NCBI GenBank assembly: GCA_021769425.1
Contig: JAETSX010000012.1
Span: 51,137 to 115,136, forward strand
Length of the DNA stretch: 64,000 bases
Source: Eubacterium sp.
GTDB lineage: Bacteria; Bacillota; Clostridia; Lachnospirales; Lachnospiraceae
Direction of reading: 5' to 3'
Within the stretch, counting starts at the first letter, position 1. The number at the start of each line of letters is the position of its first letter. Positions 26,675 to 36,201 of this stretch are shown here, piece after piece. The notes below the pieces were generated by a model that ran no database searches, had not been told where the DNA came from, and was given only the letters and a program-made list of their open reading frames with translations. Made by a program: the position numbers and the translations under genes.

Positions 26675-29674
26675 ATGGAAGAGAAGAAAGAAATGAAAAA
26701 GAGAAAAAAAGAGTTTAAACGGGCCCGCCGCAAAGCCACCAGGCCATGGAAGTTTCTGACCTGGTTCAGCCTGCCGCTGGCGGTGATTTTGATTGCAGCA
26801 ACGGTTGTTACAAGCATGTTTGACAATTCTTTCTCGATTTTCGTGGGAGGAACGTTTAATCATCTGGACAACAGAGATGACAGCGCCGTTTATTTTGAAT
26901 CAGATTTTGATTCCAAGGAGGAGATGGTGCATTACGGACTGAAGCTCTGCCAACAGGTAGAGGCAGAGGGCGCAGCCCTTTTGATGAATGAAAACGATGC
27001 GCTTCCCTTGGCGAAAGGAAGCAGGGTAAGCTGTTTTTCCAATTCTTCCGTGAATCTGGTATACGGCGGCACAGGTTCCGGTAATATTGACGCCTCCACT
27101 GCCAATACGTTAAAAGGGGCGTTGGAGAATTCCGGATTTGAAGTGAACAAAACGCTTTGGGATTTCTATTTAAATGATGCCGCGGAATATGCCAGGAAAG
27201 TGGCCGGCATGGTAGCGACAGAAGGCGCCAAGGTATCAGAATGTCCCTGGGATAAATACACGGACGCCGCCAAAAATTCTGTGGCGGAATATGGAGACGC
27301 GGCAATTGTGACTTTATCCCGTGTGGGCGGAGAAGGGGCGGATTTGGACTATAAAGAGGTGAATTACCTTGCCCTGGATGAGAACGAAAAGGAAATGATG
27401 GAAAATATTGCCTCTATGAAGAAAGATGGAACCATCAAAAAAATTATTGTCCTGATTAATTCCGCTAATGCGCTGCAGGTGGATTTTTTGAAAGATAATG
27501 ATTATGATGTGGACGCCTGCCTCTGGATCGGCGATGTGGGAATTTCAGGAATTGACGCAGTGGGAGAAATCCTGGCCGGAACGGTAACGCCTTCCGGACG
27601 GCTTGTGGACACTTACTGCTACAACAACTTTTCCGCTCCGGCAATGGCCAATTTCACTCCTGTTGTGTATGAGGGGTATACTGAAGGGGCAATACCGGAT
27701 AATGCAAAGACTTACATGACTTATCAGGAAGGAATTTATGTGGGTTATAAGTATTATGAGACCCGCTATGAGGATTATGTGACAGGAAACGGCAATGCGG
27801 GAGATTACGCATATCAGGATACGGTAGCTTATCCCTTCGGGTATGGGCTGAGTTATACGGATTTTGCTTACAGTGATATGGAGGTAAACTACAACAAAGA
27901 AACGGATCAGTTTGAAGTGACTGTAACAGTTACCAACACTGGGGATACCTATTCCGGAAAAGAAACCGTACAGATTTATGTTCAGTCTCCTTATACGGAA
28001 TATGATAAAGAGAACGGCGTGGAAAAATCTTCTGTAGCGTTGTGCGGCTTTGAGAAGACAGATGTATTAGAGCCTGGCGCTTCTGAGGAACTTACCGTTT
28101 ATGTGGATCGGAGAGAATTCGCCTCCTATGACGCATACGGCGCAGGAACTTATATTTTAGACGATGGGGATTATTATCTGACAGTGGCTAAAGATGCCCA
28201 TAACGCAGTGAACAACATTCTTGCTGCAAAGAATTTTACAGCAAAAAATACAGATGGGCGCATGGACGGCGCAGGTGAGAAAGATCTTACCTACCAGTGG
28301 ACCAATGATAAATTTGATGCGGAAACCTATGCCGTTTCTGAAAACGGCACGGCAATTGCCAATCAGCTTTCAGATTCTGATATTAATCTGAGCGAAGATT
28401 TGGACGGAGCGCAGGTGACTTATCTGTCCAGAAATGACTGGGAAGGCACCTTCCCTACAGAACCGCTGAAGCTGGCTTTGACGAAATCACTGACGGCAAA
28501 GCTGCAGGACGTCCAATATGATCCAGAGGATTATGAAACGGTGGATATGCCGGTTCTGAATGCCAAAAATGGCTTAAAGCTGTACGATATGATAGGACTG
28601 GATTATGGGGATCCCAAGTGGGAAGCTCTGCTGGATCAGATGTCTTTTGATGAAATGGTTTCCCTTATCGGTGACTCGTTCCATTGGACCATGCCGGTAA
28701 AATCCATAGAAGCTCCGGCTACCCGGGATGAAAACGGTCCCCAGGGATTGACGGCGTCTTTATTCAAGGCAGGGGATAACGAAGGAAAATCTGCACTGAC
28801 AGCAACGGCGTTTACTTCAGAAGATGTGATGGCGGCTACCTTTAATCTGGAAATCATGTATGAAATCGGCAAAGTCATTGGAAATAACTGTCTGGCAGCC
28901 GATATTGCATGTCTCTACGGCCCGGGAAATAATATTCACAGAACTCCTTACGGCGGCCGGAATTTTGAATATTATTCAGAAGACGCGTTCCTTTCCGGGG
29001 AAATGTCCAAGGAAGAAATACGCGCCATGGCAGAAAAAGGAATTTTCGTGGTAATGAAACATTTCGCCCTCAATGACTGCGAGCAGGATCGTATCGGACT
29101 TGGGGTGTGGCTTAGTGAACAGGCGGCAAGAGAAATTTATCTGAAGGCGTTTCAGGCGCCGGTGGAAGAGTCAGACGCCGGCCTGATGGTAGCTTATACC
29201 CGCTGGGGCGCAATCTGGTCCGGCGGAAACAGAGGGCTGATGAATAACATTCTCCGTGAGGAATGGGGAAAGAAAGGCCTGATTATTACAGATAACGTGC
29301 TGACTACTTATGTAAACGGAGTGGACGGCGTGATGGCAGGCGGCGTATCTACCTTTGACGCCATGCTTCCCCATGTGACGAATCAGCTTCCCAAATACGA
29401 GAAGGATGCTGTTATTGTAACGGCGATGCGCAATGCATGCCACCAAAACCTGTATTCTATCGCTAATTCTGCGGGGATGAACGGAGTAGGGCCTGAAACA
29501 AAAGTGAAAATCAAGGATATTGCAATCGTTACTTCTTTCCGGGCGGGAGCCATTGCCTTTTCCGTGCTGTTCCTCTGGTCTCTGGCGCTGTGGATTGGGA
29601 AAAAGCGTGACTTTAAGCAGACGGAAATTTATAAGAGTTATAAGGACTACAAGGCGAAACATGCCAAAAACTAA
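26675..29674 (+). CDS. GH3 beta-glucosidase-like, permuted, membrane-anchored
   Basis: A 999-residue family 3 glycosidase with permuted order. After a basic N-terminus and a membrane segment (about 25-50), the alpha/beta sandwich (about 80-340) and a fibronectin-III-like domain (about 390-510) come first. The TIM-barrel catalytic domain (about 650-950) follows, with KHFALNDCEQDR and the likely nucleophile D873 (GLIITDN). A second membrane segment lies near 955-975, followed by a basic tail. Permuted GH3 enzymes are known from Ruminococcus and Butyrivibrio. The ATG at 26675 follows GGAGGAG; the longer open frame upstream translates repeat B and is rejected. The GPH symporter gene follows 15 bp downstream. 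Confidence 0.87.
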   Translation: MEEKKEMKKRKKEFKRARRKATRPWKFLTWFSLPLAVILIAATVVTSMFDNSFSIFVGGTFNHLDNRDDSAVYFESDFDSKEEMVHYGLKLCQQVEAEGAALLMNENDALPLAKGSRVSCFSNSSVNLVYGGTGSGNIDASTANTLKGALENSGFEVNKTLWDFYLNDAAEYARKVAGMVATEGAKVSECPWDKYTDAAKNSVAEYGDAAIVTLSRVGGEGADLDYKEVNYLALDENEKEMMENIASMKKDGTIKKIIVLINSANALQVDFLKDNDYDVDACLWIGDVGISGIDAVGEILAGTVTPSGRLVDTYCYNNFSAPAMANFTPVVYEGYTEGAIPDNAKTYMTYQEGIYVGYKYYETRYEDYVTGNGNAGDYAYQDTVAYPFGYGLSYTDFAYSDMEVNYNKETDQFEVTVTVTNTGDTYSGKETVQIYVQSPYTEYDKENGVEKSSVALCGFEKTDVLEPGASEELTVYVDRREFASYDAYGAGTYILDDGDYYLTVAKDAHNAVNNILAAKNFTAKNTDGRMDGAGEKDLTYQWTNDKFDAETYAVSENGTAIANQLSDSDINLSEDLDGAQVTYLSRNDWEGTFPTEPLKLALTKSLTAKLQDVQYDPEDYETVDMPVLNAKNGLKLYDMIGLDYGDPKWEALLDQMSFDEMVSLIGDSFHWTMPVKSIEAPATRDENGPQGLTASLFKAGDNEGKSALTATAFTSEDVMAATFNLEIMYEIGKVIGNNCLAADIACLYGPGNNIHRTPYGGRNFEYYSEDAFLSGEMSKEEIRAMAEKGIFVVMKHFALNDCEQDRIGLGVWLSEQAAREIYLKAFQAPVEESDAGLMVAYTRWGAIWSGGNRGLMNNILREEWGKKGLIITDNVLTTYVNGVDGVMAGGVSTFDAMLPHVTNQLPKYEKDAVIVTAMRNACHQNLYSIANSAGMNGVGPETKVKIKDIAIVTSFRAGAIAFSVLFLWSLALWIGKKRDFKQTEIYKSYKDYKAKHAKN

Positions 29675-29689
29675 GAAGGGATGATTCCT

Positions 29690-31234
29690 ATGAAACAAGA
29701 GTCTGCGGCTTTGAATGCCGCAAACCGTGCAAAGCTGTATCAACTGGTATTATTCCCCATGAATAATGGGGCAACCAACGTATATTATATCCTTACGATG
29801 AATTTTATCGCTTACTATGCCAACGGGGTTTTAGGGCTGCTCTTGATGTTTGCCACTACAATGGTAACCGTAATGCGTCTCTTTGATGCAGTGACAGATC
29901 CCATTATCGGAGCTTTGATTGACCGGACTTCTACAAAATTCGGGAAGTTCCGTCCCTATATGGTACTGGGAAACGGAATTATGATTCTTTCATCCCTGCT
30001 GCTGTACTTCGGTACACGGGTGATTTCGGCTGAATTGGTATGGCTTCGTTATGTGTGCTTTGTTCTGTTTTATGCATTATATGTCATCGGATATACCTTT
30101 CAGACTGCATGCACCCGTTCCGGCCAGACCTGCCTGACCAACGATCCCAACCAGCGTCCGCTGTTCACCGTATTCAATACGGTGGCCAGCCTGATTGGTA
30201 TGGGATTGGTGCAGTTTCTGGCGCCGGTGTTAAGCGAGAAGCTGGGAGGCTATAACAGCCCGTCATTTTTTAACTTTATGATTCCCCTGGCAATCGTGGT
30301 TTCGGCAGTTTTGACTTTGCTTGCGGTCATTGGAATCTGGGAGAAAGACCGGCCGGAATTTTTCGGTGTGGGAGGAACTCAGGAAAAGGTGCAGTTAAGG
30401 GAATACATTGCCATTTTAAAGGCCAACAAAGAACTGCAGCGGCTGATGGTAGCCGGGGCCGGATGTAAGCTGGCATTTTCCATTGCAACCAATATGACGG
30501 TTCTGTGTATGCTTTACGGGTCCATGATGGGCAATTACGGAGGGCTCTATCTGCCTATGATGATTGTGGGCTATGTCTTTTCCGCGCCTTTCTTCCTGCT
30601 GACGGTGCGGACCTCCCAGAAGCTGGGGCAGAAGGCATCGTTAGTGCGCTACACAGGCATTGCGCTGGCAATGTATGTGGGAGTTCTGGTACTGCTGCTG
30701 CTCTGGAGGCCCGGGGCAGAGGTTTTCCGGCTGAGCCTGATGCCTTTGAATATTTATACCGTACTGTTTGTATTGTTTTTCGGCGTTGGATACGGTGCTT
30801 ATTATGCGACAGCGGATATGCCCATTCCCATGGTAGCGGACTGTTCCGATTACGAGACTTACCGTTCGGGCCGTTATATTCCGGGGATTATGGGAACACT
30901 GTTTTCTCTGGTGGATAAGCTGGTAAGCTCCCTTGGCTCAACGATTGTGGGCGCGGCTGTGGCAATGATTGGAATCAGCACCCTGCCGGACGGCAATACG
31001 CCTTATGCGGACGGAATGCATATGGTGGTGCTTGTGCTTTTCTGCGTCATTCCCATGCTTGCCTGGATTGCAACTTTAATCGCCATGAAAGGCTATACCC
31101 TTACCGGTGCGCGGATGAAGGAAATCCAGGCAATTAATGCGGTGCGCAAGGATGCCATCGGAAAAGGAATGGAACTTTCTGAGGCCATGGAAAAATGGAA
31201 GACTTTTGATCAGGTGCCAGAGGAGTTCCGGTAG
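29690..31234 (+). CDS. GPH-family sugar:cation symporter
   Basis: A 514-residue polytopic transporter of the glycoside-pentoside-hexuronide family (MelB, XynP, UidB type). Twelve hydrophobic segments can be counted. Typical motifs are RLFDAVTDPIIGALIDRT near the N-terminus and MPIPMVADCSDYETYRSGRY in the C-terminal half. It probably imports an oligosaccharide or glycoside released by the adjacent membrane-bound GH3. The start ATG 29690 is spaced about 9 bp from AAGAAGGG; ATG 29681 in the same frame abuts that site and is less likely. A terminator lies 85 bp downstream. Confidence 0.9.
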   Translation: MKQESAALNAANRAKLYQLVLFPMNNGATNVYYILTMNFIAYYANGVLGLLLMFATTMVTVMRLFDAVTDPIIGALIDRTSTKFGKFRPYMVLGNGIMILSSLLLYFGTRVISAELVWLRYVCFVLFYALYVIGYTFQTACTRSGQTCLTNDPNQRPLFTVFNTVASLIGMGLVQFLAPVLSEKLGGYNSPSFFNFMIPLAIVVSAVLTLLAVIGIWEKDRPEFFGVGGTQEKVQLREYIAILKANKELQRLMVAGAGCKLAFSIATNMTVLCMLYGSMMGNYGGLYLPMMIVGYVFSAPFFLLTVRTSQKLGQKASLVRYTGIALAMYVGVLVLLLLWRPGAEVFRLSLMPLNIYTVLFVLFFGVGYGAYYATADMPIPMVADCSDYETYRSGRYIPGIMGTLFSLVDKLVSSLGSTIVGAAVAMIGISTLPDGNTPYADGMHMVVLVLFCVIPMLAWIATLIAMKGYTLTGARMKEIQAINAVRKDAIGKGMELSEAMEKWKTFDQVPEEFR

Positions 31235-31318
31235 CGCTGCCGCTGGGAGCTGAGATGGGCAGGCGCCGGAGAAGCATGGAAAAGTTTTCTGAGTCAGGAT
31301 TCCTTTAGACTTGAATAT

Positions 31319-31357
31319 GGCGCTGCATGAATTTGTGTATTCGTGCAGCGCTGTTTT
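31319..31357 (+). terminator. Terminator after the GPH symporter gene
   Basis: GCGCTGCATGAAT and ATTCGTGCAGCGC pair around a short loop and are followed by TGTTTTTA. The stem is strong and nearly perfect. Confidence 0.85.
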
Positions 31358-31367
31358 TATGCCCAGG

Positions 31368-31401
31368 GTCTGCCCCAGCGAAGCGAGGATACTCGTGCGA
31401 A
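31368..31401. repeat. Dispersed repeat C, copy 2
   Basis: About 30 of 34 bases match copy C1 at 308-341 (GTCTGCCC through GATACTCGTGCGA). It lies directly downstream of a terminator in a 513-bp gap that otherwise holds only a second hairpin. Confidence 0.7.
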
Positions 31402-31482
31402 GGGTATGATGTCGCTGAGACGGCCGCACCCGGCTCGCAAAACAAAGTGAATGACAATGGATTGAATCAATGCGGCAGGCTG

Positions 31483-31524
31483 CTGCGGAAAGAAAAACGG
31501 TTTTTCATTCCGCGGCAATTTTTC
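31483..31524 (+). terminator. Second hairpin with T-run in the 31.2-31.7 kb gap
   Basis: CTGCGGAAAGAAAAAC (31483-31498) pairs with the facing GTTTTTCATTCCGCGG with two mismatches, followed by CAATTTTTCTTT. It may be a second terminator or an attenuator. I see nothing else in 31525-31730. Confidence 0.5.
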
Positions 31525-31747
31525 TTTAGAGACAAGAGGGCAAAACCATAAAAAAACGTACCGTCATCTTAAGAATACGTCATTTGAATCCCCAGTGACT
31601 TCTGATAAAATTTTAATATAGAGTAACCATTCAGCCGATTGGCGCGGCAGTTTTCCGGCGGCCAGCGATCATGAAGGGAGCAAGGCGCAGGCTGTGTGAG
31701 ATTATTCAAAATGTAAAAATTAATCATAAAATCAGGAGGAAAATCTT

Positions 31748-33922
31748 ATGAATAATGAAAATTTCCATCCGGTGCAGAAAATTCCCCCTGCTGTCCATGC
31801 CCTGCATAAATGGGATCCGGATACGAGAACGTTATCGTATGAATACAATGGGACAGACATCCTTACGGTAGTGGTTCCGGGGGATGGAGAAGTGGGATTC
31901 CGACATGGATCTGACGGCACAATGCAAAGCGTCGCCTATGTGCAGCAGGTTTATCTGGAGGTGGAAGAACCTGTCTGGGCTACCCTGACATTCAGGCTTG
32001 GGAAGGATGCCGTAAATATGAAGCCCCGCAGAGCCGGAGCTGATGAAGCGATTCTGGGCCAGTGCGGGAATGTGCTGCTCTATGGAGTAAACGGCTTATA
32101 CGATGTGGGGCAGGATTTACTGATTGATGTAAACGGCAGCGAATGGCATTGGGAAAGCGGCTGTTTTGAGGAGGAAGAAAACTGCCGTATCGCCAGAATG
32201 CGGGTGAAGCTGTCTAAGAAAGCAGTTTATATTAATTTTAGGATGCATTATTACAGGGCTCATTTGGGATATTATTATTATGAGCCATGGAAGAGGAGGC
32301 CCAATACCAAGAGCATTGCGGGTTGGTGTTCCTGGGAGGCTTATCGGCGGGATATTGATATTGAAAAGGTCAGGGCAATCTCAGAATTTATGGAGAAAAA
32401 GTTAAAGGCATATGGATTGGAATACATCCAGATCGATGACGGTTATCAGAAAATGCCGCTTCCGTATCGTCCGGAAGGAACCATGGAAGAAGGATGGATG
32501 ACCTGCGAAGAAGCGAAATTCCCCGGGGGCCATTCGTCCATCGTAGAGGCTATACGCAGCCATGGCTTTCAGCCGGGCATATGGACCAATGCAAATATCA
32601 CCAATGAGGAATTCCCCGAATGCCATCCGGAAAGCCTGATTTTCCATGAGGGAAAGCCCTTAAAAGGGGAATGGATTGATTATTTATATAATTGTTCGGA
32701 AGAGACTCTGGAGAAACAGGTTCGTCCTATTTTCTCTAGCTTTGCCAAAGAAGGCTACCGGTATGTGAAGATAGACGCCATCCGCCATTTGCTGTTTGAC
32801 GGCCTGCATGAAGCGGTGCGGCTTGGGATTATGACAAATGAAGAAGCCTCTCGGAAATTCCGGGCCTATATGGAGGCCGGCCGGGAAGGGTTGGGAGAAG
32901 ATATTTTTTATCTGGCAAGCTGGGGAGAAATGCATGAAGTCATCGGCGTGGCAGACGCCTGCCGGATTTCTATGGATGCAAATCCCACCTGGGCGGGAGT
33001 CCGCATGCAGATGTTTGAGAGCGCCCGATGGTTCCATACCCAGAGGATTCTGTTCGTAAATGATCCGGATCATGTATGTGTGCGCACCAGGCTGGACTGG
33101 GCAAAAAGCGTGCTTTCTTTGATTTCTCTGTCAGGGGGGCTGTATATGCTGAGCGACACAGAAGACGCTTATACAGAAGAGAAACTGGAAGCAGTGCGAA
33201 AGACAATGCCACCTCTGACTACGCGGACGGCAGAGACAGGACCGCTGAGCCTGGATTATCCGGCATACACATGGACAAAGCTGCACGGGTTTGCGGTACA
33301 GTCCAATGAGAAGCCGGTTTTGGCAGAGGAAGTGAACTTACAGGATGCTTATCATATGGCGGGAAATTTCCCTGGCATGGAAAAAAATCATCCTTTCTCT
33401 ACCCTTTGGAGCTTTCATTTGAACCATCATGGAAAAAGCTGGTGCGTGGCCGGAAGGTTTGCAACAGTTCCTCTGCCGGAAAGTGAGATATCTCTGGATA
33501 AGCTGGGCCTGGATCCCATGGGGGAATACCATGTATTTGATTTTTGGGATCAGACTTACCTGGGAAGCATTACCGGAAGCATTACCGGAAAGGCATTAGA
33601 GCTGGGCTGCTGCCAGATTCTGGGTTTCTATCGGAAGGAGGAGTATCCGCAGCTAATCGGTTCCAGCAGACACGTATCTATGGATGCAGTAAGCGTGCTG
33701 GAAGATGCCTGGGATGGAAGCAGCCACCGTCTGACGCTGCAATGCGTTCCGGAAATGGAAGAGTCCTATACCTTTGCGGTTCCTAAGGGATTTTGCAAAC
33801 CGGAACTTCAGTGCAGAGGCGCAGCGGGAAGGCTGGTTCAGGAAGGCAGTATCCTTACTTTGATTGTGAAAGGAAAAGAATCCCGGGCGGAAATTAAAAT
33901 CAATTACAGCGTTGGGGGATGA
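31748..33922 (+). CDS. GH36-type alpha-galactosidase-like enzyme
   Basis: A 724-residue clan-D glycosidase resembling GH36 alpha-galactosidases and related alpha-N-acetylgalactosaminidases. The N-terminal beta-sandwich (about 1-190) leads into a TIM barrel starting at WCSWEAY. The likely nucleophile is D343 (YVKIDAIRH) and the acid/base is D410 (CRISMDANPTW), in the family KxD and RxSxD patterns. A C-terminal beta domain (about 580-724) contains an exact 12-bp duplication giving GSITGSITG. There is no signal peptide, so it is cytoplasmic. TCAGGAGGAAA precedes the ATG. It opens the run of genes to 45.4 kb and probably acts on imported alpha-galactosides. Confidence 0.82.
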   Translation: MNNENFHPVQKIPPAVHALHKWDPDTRTLSYEYNGTDILTVVVPGDGEVGFRHGSDGTMQSVAYVQQVYLEVEEPVWATLTFRLGKDAVNMKPRRAGADEAILGQCGNVLLYGVNGLYDVGQDLLIDVNGSEWHWESGCFEEEENCRIARMRVKLSKKAVYINFRMHYYRAHLGYYYYEPWKRRPNTKSIAGWCSWEAYRRDIDIEKVRAISEFMEKKLKAYGLEYIQIDDGYQKMPLPYRPEGTMEEGWMTCEEAKFPGGHSSIVEAIRSHGFQPGIWTNANITNEEFPECHPESLIFHEGKPLKGEWIDYLYNCSEETLEKQVRPIFSSFAKEGYRYVKIDAIRHLLFDGLHEAVRLGIMTNEEASRKFRAYMEAGREGLGEDIFYLASWGEMHEVIGVADACRISMDANPTWAGVRMQMFESARWFHTQRILFVNDPDHVCVRTRLDWAKSVLSLISLSGGLYMLSDTEDAYTEEKLEAVRKTMPPLTTRTAETGPLSLDYPAYTWTKLHGFAVQSNEKPVLAEEVNLQDAYHMAGNFPGMEKNHPFSTLWSFHLNHHGKSWCVAGRFATVPLPESEISLDKLGLDPMGEYHVFDFWDQTYLGSITGSITGKALELGCCQILGFYRKEEYPQLIGSSRHVSMDAVSVLEDAWDGSSHRLTLQCVPEMEESYTFAVPKGFCKPELQCRGAAGRLVQEGSILTLIVKGKESRAEIKINYSVGG

Positions 33923-33926
33923 AAGA

Positions 33927-34012
33927 CCGCTTTACGGCATATGCATATTCGTGCGAGTGCGCATCCCCCGGAGGTTTATATATTTGGCAGTTTTTAATCG
34001 CCAAATATATAG
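33927..34012 (+). repeat. Dispersed repeat B, copy 2 (5' leader element)
   Basis: It matches copy B1: CCGCTTTACGGCAT, then CGAGTGCGCATCCCCCGGAG, then a 12-bp stem ending in CCAAATATATAG. Stem bases differ from B1 on both sides in a compensating way (GCCAGA versus GCCAAA). It ends 4 bp before the AAAGGAG of the cupin gene. Confidence 0.9.
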
Positions 34013-34024
34013 AAAGGAGAATTT

Positions 34025-34447
34025 ATGGCATTATTAGAATATATTACAAAAGAGGCTTTTACACCCTTTGGAACAGTGCTTGAATTTCCGGAAGGATCCG
34101 GAGACGGCTTCTGGGTGGTGGAAACAGAAGAGAAAGAGCCCTGGAGGATCGGCCTGTTCCGTTATTCCAACCGCCAGATCCGGCGGCTGGAATGCCATCC
34201 TTATTCTAAAGAGAGCTTTGAACCGTATAAAGGGATTACCGTACTTCTGGTGGCGGAGCATCACGCGCCGGAGGACTGCCATGCATTTATTCTGGACAAG
34301 CCAGTCTGTCTGAAAAAAGGAATCTGGCATCAGGTGCTTTCTCTGACCGAAAAAGCGGAAGTGAAAATTACAGAAAACCTGGAGGTGACTTCGGAATTTT
34401 ATGATTATGAGGAACCTGTTGAGGTAGGAATCTGTAAAAAAGGGTGA
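34025..34447 (+). CDS. Ureidoglycolate-lyase-like cupin (AllA fold)
   Basis: A 140-residue protein resembling AllA (ureidoglycolate lyase) cupins: FTPFGTVLEFPEG near the start, then RLECHPYSKESFEPYKG, and GIWHQVLSL near residue 100. The histidines in these motifs suggest a cupin metal site. Nothing else here belongs to allantoin metabolism, and it lies inside a glycoside-utilisation run. A sugar-related activity such as a lyase or isomerase is therefore likelier than the textbook one; that is inference. AGAAAGGAG precedes the ATG immediately after repeat B. Its stop is 2 bp from the kinase start. Confidence 0.7.
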   Translation: MALLEYITKEAFTPFGTVLEFPEGSGDGFWVVETEEKEPWRIGLFRYSNRQIRRLECHPYSKESFEPYKGITVLLVAEHHAPEDCHAFILDKPVCLKKGIWHQVLSLTEKAEVKITENLEVTSEFYDYEEPVEVGICKKG

Positions 34448-34449
34448 TC

Positions 34450-36189
34450 ATGAAGGTGAAGGAACGAAGCTTTGGGGCGAAACTGTATTCTATGTTTATA
34501 GGAAGCGTTCTGATTCCTGTCGCTATAGCGATGGCGGTATTTTTGCTGTATTCTATCCGGGTTTTGTTAGATCAGGAGGAAAAAAACGCCCGGAACATTC
34601 TGAATTCTGTTTCTCAGAATATAGAATTGCAATTTTCAAGAATAGAAGAAGTGCGTTCTATGTTTTATATCAATAAAGAAGTGTTTCAGGAAGCTGAGAG
34701 ACTGAATAATCCTGATTTGTACGCCTATTATGATGAGTATGTGAAAACATCCATTGAAAATGCGTACACAGGGGTGTTTACCAGAATTATGTATACTTCC
34801 CTGCAGAATGTCTGCGGGGTTGTATTTTTTCCGGTGTCTGGAAAAGACCATGCTTATTACCTGGGCAAATCCCGTGCCAGGCTGACCGAGATTACCTATC
34901 CCGGCTATCAGGAGACGGACTGGTTTCAGGAGGCGGTGGATGAGCCCCGGAAGTTTGGATATCATGCGCCTCATCTGCCGGAGTACAGTCCAAATAAGAA
35001 ACTTGGCCAGGTGTATTCTGTGATTTTCGCAGTGTGGGATAATGATAAGCGTAAGGCCATTGGGGTAGTGAAGGTGGATGTGGACGCGAAAGACCTTTAT
35101 GAAAGCCTGAATATGCTGACGGATACAAAGGACAGCGGGCTTTTGCTTGCAAAAGACGGGAAGGTGTTTGCAAAATCAGAAGAACCCGCAGGGGAAGCAA
35201 GAATCACCGGGAAAAATCAGATTACGGTAGGAACACGGAAATACCATGCAAAATTGCAGGAGATACCGGATACGGAATTGAAAATTGTTTATCTGCATTC
35301 CCTGCCCTCTGTGTACGGGGGGTATCTGTATGTGATTTTATTTTCAGTTTCCGTTGTTTTGTTTGGCCTGGGGTTGGGCTTTATAAGTTATCGGTATCAG
35401 GCAAAAAAGATGGTGGAAGACATCGGAGAGATTACAGCCGTTGTCCAGCAGGTGGAAAAAGGGAATTTGGATGTATTCATTTGCATTGAGGATGAAAGCG
35501 AGTTTGGTAAAGTTGCAGAAGTAATTAACCAGATGATAAAAAATCTGCAGGAATATATTGAAAAAGAGTATATTCTTACGATTCAGCATCAAAAGGCCCG
35601 TTACCAGGCTCTTCAGGCTCAGATTAATCCCCATTTTCTTTACAATACCCTGAATGGATTTGTGGCATTGAACCGGATGGGGGAGCGCAGGCAGTTAGAG
35701 AGAAGTATTACCGGCCTTTCCAAATTGTTCCGTTATGCCTGCAGCAGCAGGGAAACAGCCAGTATTTGTGACGAACTGGCTTTTTTGGAGGAGTATCTGA
35801 ACCTGGAGAAATTAAAATACGACGGAAGGCTGGAATATCTCATATGGATGGACGAAGCCTGCAGGCAAAGGGAGATCCCTAAGCTGCTGCTTCAGCCTAT
35901 TGTGGAAAACAGCATCGTGCATGGAATGGGGGATACGGATCGGCCCATTATGCTTCAGATTGCGGCTTCCTGTATGGAAGTGAAAGGAATAGGGCCGGTT
36001 ACAGTCATAATGATCAGGGACAATGGGGTAGGTTTTGAAAAGAGCAGCGCCAGGAATCCAAAAGAGCGCGTGGGGACTATGAATGTGCAGATGCGCACAG
36101 AACTGTATTGCAGGCAGGCAATCTATCAATGCGTATCTGAAGTAGGGGTGGGAACCAAGACAACATTTGTTTTTCCGGAGGAGCGTTAA
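34450..36189 (+). CDS. YesM-type sensor histidine kinase
   Basis: A 579-residue kinase with a membrane segment (about 13-35), an extracytoplasmic Cache-like region (about 36-285), a second membrane segment (about 290-312) and HAMP. A His_kinase domain follows with H395 (QINPHFLYNTLNG) and then HATPase_c (IVENSIVHG; DNGVGF). YesM/LytS-like kinases of this form usually sense sugars, directly or via the neighbouring binding protein. ATG 34450 follows AAAAAGGG; the GTG at 34444 in frame overlaps the previous stop and is less likely. The partner YesN-type regulator begins 12 bp after the stop. Confidence 0.92.
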   Translation: MKVKERSFGAKLYSMFIGSVLIPVAIAMAVFLLYSIRVLLDQEEKNARNILNSVSQNIELQFSRIEEVRSMFYINKEVFQEAERLNNPDLYAYYDEYVKTSIENAYTGVFTRIMYTSLQNVCGVVFFPVSGKDHAYYLGKSRARLTEITYPGYQETDWFQEAVDEPRKFGYHAPHLPEYSPNKKLGQVYSVIFAVWDNDKRKAIGVVKVDVDAKDLYESLNMLTDTKDSGLLLAKDGKVFAKSEEPAGEARITGKNQITVGTRKYHAKLQEIPDTELKIVYLHSLPSVYGGYLYVILFSVSVVLFGLGLGFISYRYQAKKMVEDIGEITAVVQQVEKGNLDVFICIEDESEFGKVAEVINQMIKNLQEYIEKEYILTIQHQKARYQALQAQINPHFLYNTLNGFVALNRMGERRQLERSITGLSKLFRYACSSRETASICDELAFLEEYLNLEKLKYDGRLEYLIWMDEACRQREIPKLLLQPIVENSIVHGMGDTDRPIMLQIAASCMEVKGIGPVTVIMIRDNGVGFEKSSARNPKERVGTMNVQMRTELYCRQAIYQCVSEVGVGTKTTFVFPEER

Positions 36190-36201
36190 GGAGAGTTACG
36201 T

